This document shows, piece after piece, positions 13,401 to 26,142 of a DNA stretch of 64,000 nt. Origin of the DNA: Phallusia mammillata (taxonomy: Eukaryota; Chordata; Ascidiacea; Phlebobranchia; Ascidiidae); NCBI GenBank assembly GCA_003260075.1, contig QLIY01000341.1, positions 1,216 through 65,215 on the forward strand, read 5' to 3'. Within the stretch, counting starts at the first letter, position 1, and each line of letters starts with the position of its first letter. The notes beneath the pieces are model-generated. The model saw nothing but the letters and a program-made list of their open reading frames with translations. It did not search any database and was not told where the DNA came from. Position numbers and translations under genes: made by a program.

Positions 13401-15273
13401 AATCCGTAACTGACCTTAAGTTATTTCAACAATCGTCAAATTTTGTCCGAAATTTCATCGGGCTCTTTAAGTTAATTGTCACGTGACGCATCTTTTCCCG
13501 TTTCCCCAGCGACGACAATCTGGCGCCGTTCTGATGTCTCGATATCAAAGCATTGTGACGTCACACACCGGCTGTTCGTAATTTCGAATCTTGAAAGCTT
13601 TTTGTCTCGATCTGCGCGCGAGAGGTTGGACTGGACTGAGCTGGGCTAGGTGGGCGATTTGAGCTCTGTTATAATCTGAGACGCAGTTTAGTTACGAAAC
13701 AATGAACATGGGGGCAGTTGTAAGTTTTATGACAAGATAAATACGGGTTGAGGCGAAGTAATAAATCATGCCGCCTTTAAATTATATGAACAGTTTATAA
13801 AGTCATGAATTGAATATTTTGTGACAACATACAAAAACAGGCAACATATTGTAACAAGAGCTCGGTATTTTGCGAGTAGTGCATAAAACCTTTTACTTTT
13901 TAACACGTAACCTTTTGTCGCCGTAATCTACGCGTTTTTACCTGCCAATTGCGCTTGTTTCTCGCATTTTTTGCTGCTTTTACTGGTTTTACGCGCTTTT
14001 TGGTTTTGTATTTTGTGAGAATGACACAAGTTGTTGTCGAAACGTCATGTTTTATACAAATATATTGGCTTGTTTGTTTCTCGTTAGGTCATAAAACTTC
14101 CCACAAAAAATCGTGTTGTACCACATTTGCTAAACAAACTATCAGGGTAGGAGGTTGCATGTGTTTGTTGTGTTCGTCCGCAACATGGGGTGTCAAATTG
14201 CACTGAATAATTCATAAAGTGAATAATTAAACACAGCCCCATCAATCGATACCGGTTTGGTGATGCTGGTGAATGTAATGGGCTTGTTCATCGCAACATA
14301 TGCTTCGCAGGGGAAGTTATTAACTAACTAAAACCGGCAACTGTCAGTTTGTGAAAGTATTTGCCGGTGGCAAGGGGGGGGGGAGTGATGCTGGTGAATG
14401 TAATGGGCTCGTTCATCGCAACATATGCTTCGCAGGGGAAGTTATTAACCAACTAAAACCGGCAACTGTCAGTTTGTGAAAGTATTTGCCGGTGGCAAAC
14501 ATTGGGTGGTGAATTCGGTTTGCTCAGTTTGATAAAACCCGCACTAATGTTTGCTGAGTCAATATGACGTTGTTGTTTTCGGGGTGACGTATTCCTGGGG
14601 CATCTTGTAGATACAACGTGTCGCATAAATGTTTGTGAGGCGACAATTTATGCAGTGCACATGTTAGAGTAGATGATATGTAGCCAGTGGTGGGATTCAG
14701 CCGGTTCGCACCAGTTCTATAGAACCACCTCACAAAATTTAATGAGATCAGCGAACCGGTTAGCATTACTGGTGACTGTCAATGGACTTTTTGTAACAGA
14801 ACCGGCTGAAAAATATGAGTTTTTTAACTTTGAATGCCACCATTGTATGTAGCGCATTAAAAACTGGCTTTTTAAGTGTAAACCATTAGTTAGATGAATC
14901 GCATTTTGTAATAACTTTATTCTTTGCTTCAAGCTTTATCTGTTCAAGTTGAAAAATATGGAAAGGAGGCTAAATAGAAGCGAGCGGATAATATGAAGCA
15001 TTAAAAACTGGTTCCAGAAGCTTAAACTATAAATTAGGCGGGTCGCATTTTGGGATAAACTTATTTTGCCTTAATGTTGTAAACCTAGAACCTAATTAAG
15101 GGAAAAGTTTTGAGGCATCGTCAGCTGTTCGATTGCTGATTGGTCGCAGTTCCCGGAAGTAGGAAGTGCAATTTCCCATAGCGTGTGCAGGGAAGTTGCG
15201 AAATTATGTTGGGGGTCGAGCAGGTTTTGCGATTCGCATCAGATTAAGGGTTAACGTGGTTATGAAAATCTAT

Positions 15274-15362
<89 letters not shown>

Positions 15363-18300
15363 ACGGCATAAAAATACCCAGATTATGAGCAATGTTTAGA
15401 CTTTACTTAACGTTTGCCAGAACCGTCCCATATGGGGGGGGGGTAACGAGCCACATATAAGTAAAAGTCGATATGTAATGTTGTCAAATTTCGGCTTTTG
15501 TCCAAACGACCCGTAATAATGTATGACACTTTTTATCTATTTAAGTCCAAAAGTTTTTATCTATTTAAGTCCAAAACTTAGTTATGCTTCATTGTCAGAT
15601 GTTTCGGCAAATGTTCGTGTTGGCGTCAACGGCATAAAAATACCCAGATTGTGAGCAATGTTTAGACTTTACTTAACGTTTGCCAGAACCGTCCCATATT
15701 AACGCATGTCGTCTATATAAGGGAACATATTCGGACAGATTTGTGTTTTAGACAATTTCTCAAGTTGTGTCTTGTATTCAAATAAATACTTGACATGAGG
15801 TTTTGTTCACACACCTTGTAATAATGTTGGACACTTTTTATCCATTCAAGTCCTTATAATTTTCATGTGTATATTTCTCATACGTCTTACGAACAGATTT
15901 TTATGTCCATTTAAGTCATTACATTTCTCATATATTTTTCCTATAAGTCTTATGAACAAATTCGTGTCAAATGTTTCGGCTTTTGTCCGAATGACCCATG
16001 ATATTGTATGACACTTTCACCTATTAAGTCATTACATTCTTAATAGTCTTGCGGACAAATTCGTGTTTAATTTTCCGAACCACATTAAGGTTTCCGTCAG
16101 CTTCACCGGTAGCAGCTGCAGCTTCATCGGTAGCAGCTTATGTTGTCTTGTTGACGACTCGCAACGACAGCCACGTCTGCTGGGGATTCACTTCTGACAA
16201 AATTTCGTCAGCCTTCCTTATGTCAGGGGATTGGTCGGGTTGGAAAGCTTTTATTATTTCCGCGCCAATTCTTTCCACTGTTAAGATCGTCATGTTACGC
16301 TCTTATTCGGGTTTTGTCGGCTTACGACAGTTCTTGGCTGTGTATCAAGTTACTCAGGCCAAATTTAATCAAGCCTAAGTTTTCTGTGCTCTGTCTTGCA
16401 ACTTCCAACAAATTGTGCTGCTCTTTTGCGTTGGATTGGAAATTTAGCAGTACTATGGTGTAAACGTAAAACTCAATGCAGACCAAATTGACATTAATGT
16501 AAGAAAATTTGGACAAACATTCATTGTTTTATAGAGGATACTTAAAATTCGATTGCAAACAAAATACGACAATTTTCTATTTGCTCAACTGTGGACCTAA
16601 ATATGAATATGTTGGTGAAAGGTTAAAAGATGTACTGACACAGAAATCGTCCTGATCCACCGATGCTCAACATCCAGTCACATATATAGACATATATGCA
16701 GTGGTGGGATTCAGCCGGTTCGCACCGGTTCTATAGAACATTCTTGCGAAATTTTATGAGATCAACGAACCGGTTGGCATTACTGGTTACTGTCAATGGA
16801 CTTTTTCTAACCGAACCAGCTGACAAAACATTTGAATCTCACCACTGCATATATGTTAAAGTTGTCAGCTAAGTATGAAGCGGTTAATTCGCAAGTTTCC
16901 CCCCCACACGGAAACATACAAGCGTTCCACGTCACACTACGGGGTCATCAGGGTCAACGGGTTCAGGTTTCATAAAGTTGCGACAGACATTCACGTGACA
17001 CTCTGTAGAGCCAAATAACTTGAAACTATTCCAACTTCCTTGTGATGTTTTGCAAATTCACCCCCCGCTAAGCCGCCCGCAAATATTATGGAATTACCAC
17101 AAGCGCAATAAACTCCACGTGACAAGATCGGCGCAACTTTCAACGTTTCTACTTTGCGCAACTTTCAAACATTAGACCAGGGGTTGGCAACCTTGTTAGG
17201 TGACGCGTGCCGATTTACTTGTCATTTCCATGTGTTAATGACCTCGCGTGCCAACGTTTTGGAAAATAATAGTGGTTCGTGCCAGCAGATATCAATAATA
17301 AAGAGAAAGCAGAGTGTTTTGTTCATGAAAGGCTGAATTTTAAGACAATGACATGATAAAAACTATAAACAAGCGGTGTAACAGGTGAAATTGTTACTTC
17401 AATATAAACACGCAAATCGGTTGGCGTGTCATGAAATACCACCTCGCATGGCAAACTTGGCACGCTTGCCAGGGGGTGCCGAACCCTGCATTAGATGAAT
17501 TCGGTTGAAGTTACGATCTTGATGTAATAGTTGCTTGTGACGTAAGCTGATAACGATTTTATGACGTAATGCAAGCACGAGGTTTCGTCGTGTGTCGACA
17601 TTGACACTAAATATAAACTTATAAGTTGGCATGTAAACAACCCACAGACACAATAGCAAGTTTAGGCAGCTGAGTTAATATGTTTTGCGCACCAGCTTCG
17701 TGCAGTCAACCATTGCATACCAGCGTCGTGCAGTAAACCGAATACAAGAGAAAGGAATTTAAACAACTTGTCTGCTGTACTTTGTTACATTGAGTTTTCA
17801 AAACCCGAGAACTGAAAACAGAATTAGTGAATGAAGTTTACGTGGAATATTTTATATTTCGCCAAACATCTGTAGTTCAAAACCACAGGATAAAACACAA
17901 AAAGGGCGAATATAAACAGCGATCGTTAAAGCACATGTTTATTAAGGATTCGTTGTTGCAGAAAAACTTGTGATCTTGCTGTAACCATCAAAAATTTCAA
18001 GCGAGTAGAATCGGGTAAAAACCGTTGCTGAAAAGTTTAATTTGTTGAAGCGAAATTTGCAGCGTGTTTTGAATCAACGTCCACAGTTTGTGTTCAAAAC
18101 TTCAACCGTTTGAATTCGTGTAGTCAGGCTCGTCAAGCTTTTGTTGTGCGCAAGTGGCCGTTCAATTCAATATTCGTTTAATGCCCTTGTACTGCTGGAC
18201 CACCTGCCAAAAGTGGAGGGCCCTTAACATCATATAGTCCACTTGAAGCGGCGTCGAGCACAACCGAACCAACCGTTCCTGCTCGTAGATTTAATATAAA

Positions 18301-21300
18301 CGTGTTTTGTGAAGACAAGCGCCCAACACATGTTCTATCATGTCTTTGTGTATCCCATCTTCAACCGTAGTAGCCGGGGTTGGCAGGTTTCAGGCCCCGA
18401 CCTGTTCCGTTGCCCAGATGGCACCCGATCGGCCCCGTAACCATGACAACAGGGGATCTATAACCTCCTGTGCGTCGCGACCTTAGCCAGTTGTGTGTGT
18501 TGAGCGCGGCTTATTCAGTGGAAAAGCGTTTCGATATTTCAGATGCGAAGTCAGCTTGTTGGCTAGGTCAGAGTCAGTAGAACGAAAATTTATGTAAAAC
18601 ACAAGTTGTTCAACCGATTGCTCCGCGATAGAGTTTAGTTTTCTAAATAATACAGCAGGTATAAGAAAAGCACATGTCGCAAACTGGAGGTTTTACCGCA
18701 AATTTGATAGAACCCATAAGTTTCATTCAATTTTTATGTAGACTTTGAGTAGAACGAGTCAGTTGGCCCAACCCGTTATCTCAGCGGGTTTGAGATAAGT
18801 CAGTTATCTCAGCGGGTATAGGAAAATAACATATACTGTCTGATTTTTACTTGGGAGTTTTAACGCGAATTTGATCGCCAAATTGATAGAACCCATAAGG
18901 TTCGTTCACTGTTTTATGTAGACTTTTGAGTAGAAAGAGTCAGTTGGCGCAACCCGGCAGTTTAGATGGGAATCCGCTCATCAACTTTTTGCCCGCACCG
19001 ATAACTTTGGCACCATGACGATCCACTCCTGAACTAGTGCACGTACACGTCATCACTAGTGACGTCATCGCAGCACCTCAGCGGATTGACATGGTGTCAG
19101 AGATTTCGGCGGGCGCTGTCATCCGATGAGAAGGAGGTATAGTTCGGTTTGTGGCAGAAACTTGTGGCTAAACCCGCTACTGTAGAGTGCAAGTGGCCCT
19201 GGGCGAAGTGTTCGAGTGGGTTTTGTCGAATTCGAGAATTTTTTGCGGCTTTACAATGCATTGTGACGCATAGCTCCGTTTCAAACGTCACAAAGGGCCT
19301 TATTTACGTCACAAACACGTGATTTTTTCCTGGCTTAATCTGTAATTAGGATTTTAACAAGAAACTTCGGTGTGAAAACCACTAAATCTGTCGCTGTGTT
19401 GTATTTGTTTTGCGAAAACAAATGCATTTCGCTTTTATAAACATCATCAGTGTCTGAAAACAAGATAAAAAGCGGGATAAAACCAAACGACCTGAAGCGT
19501 CGCAGTTGCTTTACTAGAAAGGAGATTTCATTAATAAGAAAAGATTTACTACGTTGGATGTTAACAATTCTATCTGTTTGTTTCTGCAGATCAACTTAGG
19601 GGAAACAGCCAGTACTTTGAGCAACGATGAAAGTTCGGTTGAAATTTGTTGGGATCTTGTGACACAACAGGTTGGTAACATCTACTTCCTTATGTTGCGA
19701 CGCTCAATGAATGCGTAACCCGGCATCAAGACTGCCATGAATTATTTAGATTCGAAACCTCATCACTGTCGTGCTGTCCACAGCTGTCAGGCTTTGCCCT
19801 GGGAATTCGAATCCGGTTGTAAATTTCCAATTTGTCAGCGCAAAAAAATTTTTGACCCCGGGCATGAAACTTTATATTGGCGTGAATCAATGGGTTTTGT
19901 TGTTGTGGTGGTTTAATATAAGGTAGATGACATAATATAAGCTATTGCTGCCAGGCATAATATCAAGTTTATAGAGCTCTACTGGTTTTCAGTGTTATTT
20001 ACACTGATGAAGGCGACCTGTACAGGACGTTGAAACGTCGGAACAAAAACACATATGCCAGAAGAGCTCTATAAACTTGATATATGACATAATTCGAGCG
20101 AATGCGTAACCAGTCGTGTTGTGGGTATAGAAAAACGCCAAGTGTTGTCTGTTAAAGTTGGATTATTTTGGTTTTTTTTTGTTTAGTTTGCGGTCTTGGT
20201 CGCGAAATTAAACGAGCCAAGTTCGTTGAAAATGCAAACGATTATAGTTGTGTGGGACGAATGCATTACTGGTTGCTGAAATATTATAAATTGTTAGGTA
20301 GAACATACTAGCCTTCCTTTTAGATGCTTTACAAAACGCTTTTACGCGGTTTAAACTCAAGCAAATGGTAACATCTACATGAATAAGTGTGCAGAATATT
20401 TCCTCGATATTTATGATATCTGTGTTTGCCCGGGCATAAATAATAGAAATCATAAATCGATCAAAAACGCGGCCGATGCCAGTCAGCTGTCTGGCGGGTG
20501 ACTTCGTAACAATGAGCGATTGTCTCGTGTTTGTCTTTTAACGATAGTAACCATGGCAACGCTGGTTTACATGTGACACGCGGTTTATGTGTGACAATAT
20601 CCGATGAGATGTAGAAATACGTCGAGCAGCGTCCGGCCGATTTAGACCACCCACCGAGTTTGGGGGTGCGATTTGACGTCATCTTGTGTTCCGGCTGACT
20701 GCGTCGTGTATCCGTGTTCAGCTAGGATCATCCCCCCCCTAACAAAACTTGGTTCCCACCAAATTTCCCCTCAGTGCGTAGGTTTGTGAGTTTACCACAA
20801 ATTGTGCGATGTTTGACTTCGTGTATAAGATATTGTTTTCATAATGTCAACTTTATAGAGCCGCTCTTCTGGCAATTGTATTTTTATTCCGACGTTTCGA
20901 CGTCCTATACAGAGTAAATAACACTGAATGCGCGTAGTAAAGTGCACGATAAACAAAAGGAAAAAGAATAGAACGCAAACACGCCACAACGCAACGGCTT
21001 CGTGCTTTATCTCAGTTTTCGCGTGAAGCCAGTTGTGCCATTTCCGTCTTGGAACATTTCCCTGTTCAATAACCGTCCAATGGATTGTCGCAATAGCTGA
21101 GATTTCACGATTTACAGAAGGGGGTTTCAGCGCAGTGGTGGGATTCAGCTGGTTCGCACCGGTTCTATAAAACCGTCTTACAAAATTGACATCAGCGAGC
21201 CGGTTACTGGTTACTGTCAATGGACGTTTTGTAACAGAACCAGCTGAAAACTATGACTTTTGTGATAGAACCCGCTGATAAAAAATTTGAATCCCACCAC

Positions 21301-21820
21301 CGACTTGAGGGTCGAAAGTTGGAAGTTTCCACAACGTATGATTTCTATTTCCCAACCATAATTATGACGTAATAGTAATTGAACTCGATAAAATCAACCA
21401 ACGTCACAATTACAATGTGTTCCGCATGACTGGGCACCACGTTCCGCACCACCGCACACAATCATTCCGACCTGATTCAGTTGTTTTACCCCTTCACGCA
21501 TGAGTAGGTTTGGTACAACACACCACTCATTGTTGGGTTTCGGGATTGTTGAAATCTGGTGGAAGTACGGCGGAAAATTCAACGCGAGATTGTTGAGATG
21601 TTTTAGCACAGGAGGCGTCAAGCGCGTTTGTGATTGTATTTGAATAAGAACGCACGATGCCAATTAAAGGCGAAATGTATATTCTCAATTTTTTATCGCC
21701 TGATTCTGTTTCCATGGTAACCTGTTTCCATAATTAGACTTTTGTGTTTAAAATGTCGCTATATCTGGACCATCCAAATAGACGTAAAAAGCGACATGCT
21801 TTATTGTTCAAACATTTCGG

Positions 21821-21892
<72 letters not shown>

Positions 21893-24800
21893 ACACTTCT
21901 TTTGCGTGATAGTAAAATAAAATCATTTAAATATTCTACTATTATTTTTTCGACAACATTGTAAAACTGAATTTTGTTGCAGAATGAAACGAGAGAAGAG
22001 AAACACCCTATCGCTTTGGAAACATTGCTCATTAGCCACGTGACGTGTGTGGTGACGTACGTCGGAAATGTCACGGGTGATTGCGCACCAAGGTCGGAAG
22101 GTTGCGGATTGTTTCGTTTCACATCAGCGGAAGGTAAAACTCTCTTTGTGACGTAATTGGGTGCGGTCAATGACGTAACAAACATGTGGGTGGGTCATGG
22201 GCGGGGCAAGGGGGCGCTTAAAAGGGAATTAAAGTTTTTGAGTTGGTCGGATTTGTTAAGGTCAGAATTAGAATGGGCACAGAACCTTTCCTTGTGTAGT
22301 TTTCAATGTAAAACCGAGTACTGTCTTTAAATCGTCAGAAATCGTTTAAATCTTATGATAAATATAACGGCCCAAATAGACGTACAAAGCGACATGCTTT
22401 AACATTAAAACGTTTCTTAAGTGTTTACAAACGGGTGTAACTGATGTGGCCTTCAAATCACTGATGATGGCATGAGCATTTGCAGAAACGTTTGAATAAT
22501 AAAGCATGTCGCTTTTACGTCTATTTGAGGCCGTTGTGTTTATCATTAAACATGTGAACAGATCTTTGTGTAGTGTTCGTTTAAATTGTTTAACGTTCAT
22601 GCCAATAGCATTTTCTTGGCTACCAAATCTGAGCGGTTTTACCACGACTTTGACAAACTCGGCGCTTTTTAATTGTCCCACCCGACTTGCATCGTTTCAA
22701 TGAAGTTTGTTGCTTGGATTCGGTAATTTGAATTACGCAAGAACGTTGCAACCTGGTTTGAGTAATGTTGCCTGGCAGTTTTGCGCGGAAGAAGGTCTCA
22801 CCTTCGTTAACCTCACCTGTCTTTTGTTGCACCGAATCAACGCAAGGTCACATCACATACAGAGGTTGAACACATCGCAACACAGCTGTCCTAATGGTTA
22901 TCTGCGTTAAACTTTCACACGTAATAGTCTGATATGCTTAGTAATGTTGGACTTTTCATGACAAGTAACATAAGTTGCGCACAAATTACAACAATACTCG
23001 AGCACTTGACACGCGGACTTAAAACGTAGTTTGATCAAAATCGAAACTTCTATAAAGCTTGTGTGTTAGGAATATATTGTATTGCACTGAATATAACAAT
23101 AGTGTTTGTAAAAACTTCTCCTTTGAAACTGATTTTAACGCAAATTAAAACAATAGTTTAGAAACGCTGGACACAACATTGAAAATATAGTTCGGCAAAG
23201 AAATGTAGGAGAGCTTATGTGTTGTTTTTAGTTAGGTTCTGATAATGCTAAAACCTTTTTACATTTGCGTTTATTCCACACAACGCACTTTAAATCTCTA
23301 GTCACAGGAACTGAAATAAATATCACACTGACTGTTTATTTACACATCGGTCCAAGATATACTCGTCCTTGAACTTGCCGCCGCGTGTCATTGAGGTGAC
23401 CTTGACGATGAAAAACGCTGCTTTTATGTTTTTCTTCATGTTACGTGGAAATAACGAGTTGAAATTGGTGAAATGAATCTCATAAACGAATCGCTTGAGG
23501 GCTTTTGTGAAGATCGCTCACTTTACGAATGTTTGTAGTTTGAATTTAGACATCTGCGTTTATTGCTGTCCCCTGTTTTAAACCCTATTCTCTCTGTGGA
23601 ATTGAGGTTGTGGGGAGTTAATTTTATGTACGACCCGTACACGATAAGATATATCTACTTAAAGTTACTTCAGTATTATTTGCTGTTTCCCCGCTTGAAA
23701 TTTCCAGCATTTTGTTTGTGTAATTGAAAACGTTTGCACAACCTGCCCTCACACCATAAAGACCACATGACTCCTAACTTACATATCTACTTTTCGGGTT
23801 TGTAGCGAGACAGAAGAGAATTTTAAATGCTAAGTTTGCAGCAGAGCGTAGAGCGCGTTTGCCGTTTACAAAAAATCCTGCATATCAACTTAACATTGTT
23901 TTATGTTTGACATTTTTGGATTTGTGTTAAAACAGAATGGAATTTTAAATGAAAGTTTTGCAGCACAGTGTAGAATGCATTTGCTGGGTTACTTTTAACA
24001 CAGTAACCCGTTTTGAACATTCGCGTCCCCTGATTGAATATTACCGCGCCTTCGTCGATTCTAATTCAATTATGACCTCACAGACATCCGCTTTGGAACG
24101 CGCCAGGCTGCGAGTATCGACCGGGCGACTTAAACTCACAGCAGCCGTTGAGCGGAGACGATCGATTGGGGGACAGACGGAAAGCATTCGGTGTATTCGA
24201 AATAATTGTTGAACAAATAAAGCGATTTTTTCGCGCGTTTGTGGGAAAGCATATGGTTAATACGAGGAGCTTTCACACATTGTGATATCCCTCTAATTAT
24301 TTGCCCGGTTGGGTTTCGAAACGAAGCGGGTTCTTTGTTTGATTTTTGCCATGTTACTCGTCTCTGCATCTGCAAACCACCAACTATTTTATTTTTCTAT
24401 GTTTAGGTTCGAAATGCAACGTCGATGACGTCATCAACGAGTTGCAGTCAAATCACGTGAGTAGTTTACGTTAAAATGGACTTTCAGCGTTTTAGCGTCT
24501 TTTACATTAAACTAGTGTTATTACGTTGTGGTTAGTCACGTGATTCGTGAATAATCACGTGACCAATTTATTTTCAGACACTTGGGGGCGTCTCCTTATT
24601 TCGCTGTAGCGACTATTCTCTCTTTCACGATCTTCTGCCGCTCTGGATCGTGCTGATACTGCTTTGTGTCGTCATAGTGGCAGCATTGTTTACGTGTCTT
24701 TGTTTCTTCTGTTGCAGCAGAAATAAGGTGGGTGGGTTTGAAACTTGAGCGATAAACTTTTTGTTGTTGATACAATCTGAAAAACAAACATACAATATAC

Positions 24801-26004
24801 AATATGAGTATACAATATAATATGAAAAAACGAACAATAAAGCCGAACTAACCTTTCCAAAATGTTGATGCGCATTTGCACAAGAATAAAGCAACCTTAA
24901 TATGATTTTTGTTGAGTGGGGCCTGAAGTTTAAAAGCACGTGTTGGTATGAGAATATGATGACAGCAATAGCAGAATTAACAGCTTCAAAACCAAAATAA
25001 CTATGGTAGGATGATTGTTCTTGTTGCCGTAATATAGTAATGATCCCGTTATAGAACAACTGCTTAAATATTGCGCAATTATGTGTTATCGTTGAACAGT
25101 AGTTTTGAAACACAAAGTTGGATGCCTTTTCACCCTTGTGTAATCAGTCCAGAAGCGTCCATGCAGACCAGTGATTTATAAATCATAGTACGTCAGGCCC
25201 ATTGAAGCATTAGACCGAATCAAGCCAAGTATTTCCATTGCGTAATATATATGTAATACGTTTAAATATTGCACAATTCTTTATGTCAACCCGTTAATGC
25301 TGACACATACAAGGATGAATGCTCAGTTTATAGGTTTACGGCGTTAAATGTGGTTTCCTCTGTAGCTTGAAATACACATACGGTCCTGTACCGAATTTTC
25401 CAGCGAAATTTGGTTCACAGGAAACAATACGAATATTGTGTTGGGATTTTTCTACTAGTTTTACTCGGGGGCAATCGACAAGCTTGTGGCAAACTCGCTT
25501 TCACACAAAACTATTGAAAACTCAATAGTTGTCGAACTCCCACAATACGCCTGAACCCTGCTCCAACATAGAAACCAACTAATGTGAAACCTAGATACAG
25601 AATAGAAGCTTTTATCTTATCGCTGCCTGACAGTCAACTGATAAAGAGAGCTTTGTGATGTCACTGAGTGAAATCGCTGCTGTCGTCGCTTTAACAGTTG
25701 CTTAAGGTTTTTGGTAAATTCAAGAACACAACAAGAATTATGCGTAGGAACATCAGGGGGGGGGGGGGGCGAAGATACGAATTTGAAAGTTACCGAAAAA
25801 CTTAAAGTAGTGGGAAGTGAAAACCCCGCCCTCGAATTTACTGAAATATCGGGCGTTCGAGCGCCCCCTGATGGAGATGTTACTACTGAAAATACTGACC
25901 ACAAGGTGGAGCTGAGTGCGACCGACCGGGAAACTTTGGAAACGGGAATAATTCCGTTTGAAAATTTCCATCTTGGCCTTGACACGGAAGAAACAAGAAT
26001 GTAA
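7108..26004 (+). CDS. Putative single-pass (type I) membrane protein, unrecognised
   Basis: Exons whose splice phases agree: 8106-8192, 9098-9208, 9693-9733, 19590-19670, 21983-22133, 24407-24456 and 24578-24727, then a terminal exon ending with TAA at 26002-26004. Less certain 5' exons are 7108-7188 (ATG, hydrophobic, MRYLVLLYVV) and 7257-7422; with them the frame stays open for 306 codons. The product has a hydrophobic stretch ILILLMAATHIARSQ that could be the signal sequence, an ectodomain of about 130 residues with six cysteines and sites such as NVT, a transmembrane helix (LWIVLILLCVVIVAALF) followed by cysteines and SRNK, and an acidic cytoplasmic tail. The 9.9-kb intron (9734-19589) is unusual among its short neighbours. 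A G14 run at 25756-25769 hides the true start of the last exon; the frame from 25770 to the stop is open. No family was recognised; the exon chain is good, the 5' end is doubtful. Confidence 0.55.
7623..7850. repeat. Direct duplication around a G11 run
   Basis: Sequence 7623-7733 is repeated almost exactly at 7745-7850, separated by 11 G (7734-7744). It lies in the candidate intron between 7422 and 8106. The pattern matches the other short G runs and suggests two joined versions of one locus. Confidence 0.85.
9968..10141. repeat. Direct duplication around a G-rich junction
   Basis: The roughly 80-base block starting 'ggtacttttccacgcatcag' at about 9974-10049 recurs at 10065-10141 with one or two differences, separated by a G9-10/A/G7 run. 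It is in the long intron of the membrane-protein gene. Confidence 0.85.
10426..10466. repeat. Poly-G run, 41 G
   Basis: Forty-one G followed by CCC. There is no clear flanking direct repeat. It belongs to the long class of G runs in this window. Confidence 0.95.
10551..10718. mobile_element. Inverted-repeat element, 'gagctctt' family
   Basis: The left arm (ttatagagctcttcgggcaa onward) and the right arm (reading inward ttacagagctcttctggcaa) form imperfect inverted repeats of about 35 bases around a non-coding core with 'gacgtt...aggtcgcc'. The same family occurs at 19937-20083, about 20850-20990, 29880-30030, 45690-45795 and 48205-48330. Confidence 0.7.
12460..12593. mobile_element. pogo/Tigger-like MITE (134 bp)
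   Basis: Starts CAGTAAATCTCGGTTAA after a TA dinucleotide and ends TTAACCGCGGTTTACTG, matching the CAGTAA ends of pogo-type DNA transposons. A related palindromic copy is at 55927-56179. There is no coding capacity. Confidence 0.7.
14260..14498. repeat. Direct duplication around a G10 run
   Basis: Sequence 14260-14373 ('tgatgctggtgaatgtaatg...ccggtggcaa') is repeated at 14385-14498 with two or three substitutions, separated by 10 G at 14374-14383. Confidence 0.88.
14685..14845. mobile_element. hAT-like MITE, CAGTGGTGGGATTC family (161 bp)
   Basis: Begins CAGTGGTGGGATTCAGCC, ends with a degenerate inverted copy (GCCACCATTG), and is flanked by the exact 8-base duplication tatgtagc on both sides. 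Same family as 16699-16847, 21133-21302 and 56777-57041. Confidence 0.88.
15274..15702. repeat. Poly-G (84) followed by a duplicated block
   Basis: G84 at 15274-15357. The block 15358-15433 (caacggcataaaaataccca onward) ends in a G10 run (15434-15443) and recurs at 15626-15702 with one difference. A short tandem of 'tttttatctatttaagtcca' lies between. Confidence 0.88.
16699..16847. mobile_element. hAT-like MITE, complete with 8-bp duplication (149 bp)
   Basis: Starts CAGTGGTGGGATTCAGCC and ends TGAATCTCACCACTG, almost perfect terminal inverted repeats, flanked by identical catatatg (16691-16698 and 16848-16855). This is the cleanest copy of the family in the window. Confidence 0.93.
17178..17488. 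mobile_element. hAT-like MITE, CAGGGGTTGGCAACC family (311 bp)
   Basis: Starts CAGGGGTTGGCAACC and ends GGTGCCGAACCCTG, with 8-base flanks cattagac and cattagat (one mismatch). Repeated 'gcgtgcca' segments lie inside. A second copy at 58307-58601 is cut off by a G38 run. Confidence 0.85.
19937..20083. mobile_element. Inverted-repeat MITE with 10-bp target duplication
   Basis: Inverted arms atatcaagtttatagagctc (from 19960) and agagctctataaacttgata (from 20064) are near perfect, about 21 bases each. The flanks share atgacataat (19927-19936 and 20084-20093). A 9-10 base duplication would fit a Mutator-like rather than a hAT mechanism. Confidence 0.75.
21133..21302. mobile_element. hAT-like MITE, degenerate copy (170 bp)
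   Basis: Begins CAGTGGTGGGATTCAGC and ends GAATCCCACCACCG; same family as 16699-16847. The target duplication is not recognisable, so this copy is older or rearranged. Confidence 0.75.
21822..21891. repeat. Poly-G run, 70 G
   Basis: Seventy G directly after a fragment of the 'ggcccaaatagacg' MITE (21765-21821). It lies in the intron before the exon at 21983. No flanking duplication is visible. Confidence 0.95.
22355..22546. mobile_element. Inverted-repeat MITE, complete (192 bp)
   Basis: Inverted arms of about 47 bases start atgataaatataacggccca on the left, with the reverse complement ending ccgttgtgtttatcat on the right, around an unrelated core. Partial copies occur at 3715-4190 (split by a hAT insertion), 21765-21821, 35636-35705 and 47505-47585. 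Confidence 0.8.
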
Positions 26005-26136
26005 AGAAAATATTCGAGAACTTTTGTATTTTTCTGAATTGTTTTTGCATCTGTTTCAAAAACTTTTTTCTTCGCTACCTCTTTTTGGATGTTGTACCTT
26101 ACACAAACATTTCACAATGCCTGTTTTGACGTAACA

Positions 26137-26142
26137 AATAAA
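26137..26142 (+). other. Polyadenylation signal AATAAA
   Basis: AATAAA 133 bases after the stop codon of the + strand membrane-protein gene, which supports 26004 as the gene's 3' end. Confidence 0.6.

Larger units (their letters stand above)
9734..19589. other. 9.9-kb intron-like stretch, repeats only
   Basis: Between exons 9693-9733 and 19590-19670 I find transposon copies, duplicated blocks and G runs but no conserved coding frame. Two places look like alternative starts. One is 10980-11126, an exon-like stretch ending in the strong donor TTAG/GTGAGT. The other is 13702-13719, an ATG followed six codons later by GTAAGT. Neither can be confirmed from sequence alone. Confidence 0.5.

Noticed and set aside
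24625-25113. 162-codon minus-strand frame
   Set aside because: Runs antisense to the TM exon 24578-24727, with no ATG context, splice partners or family.
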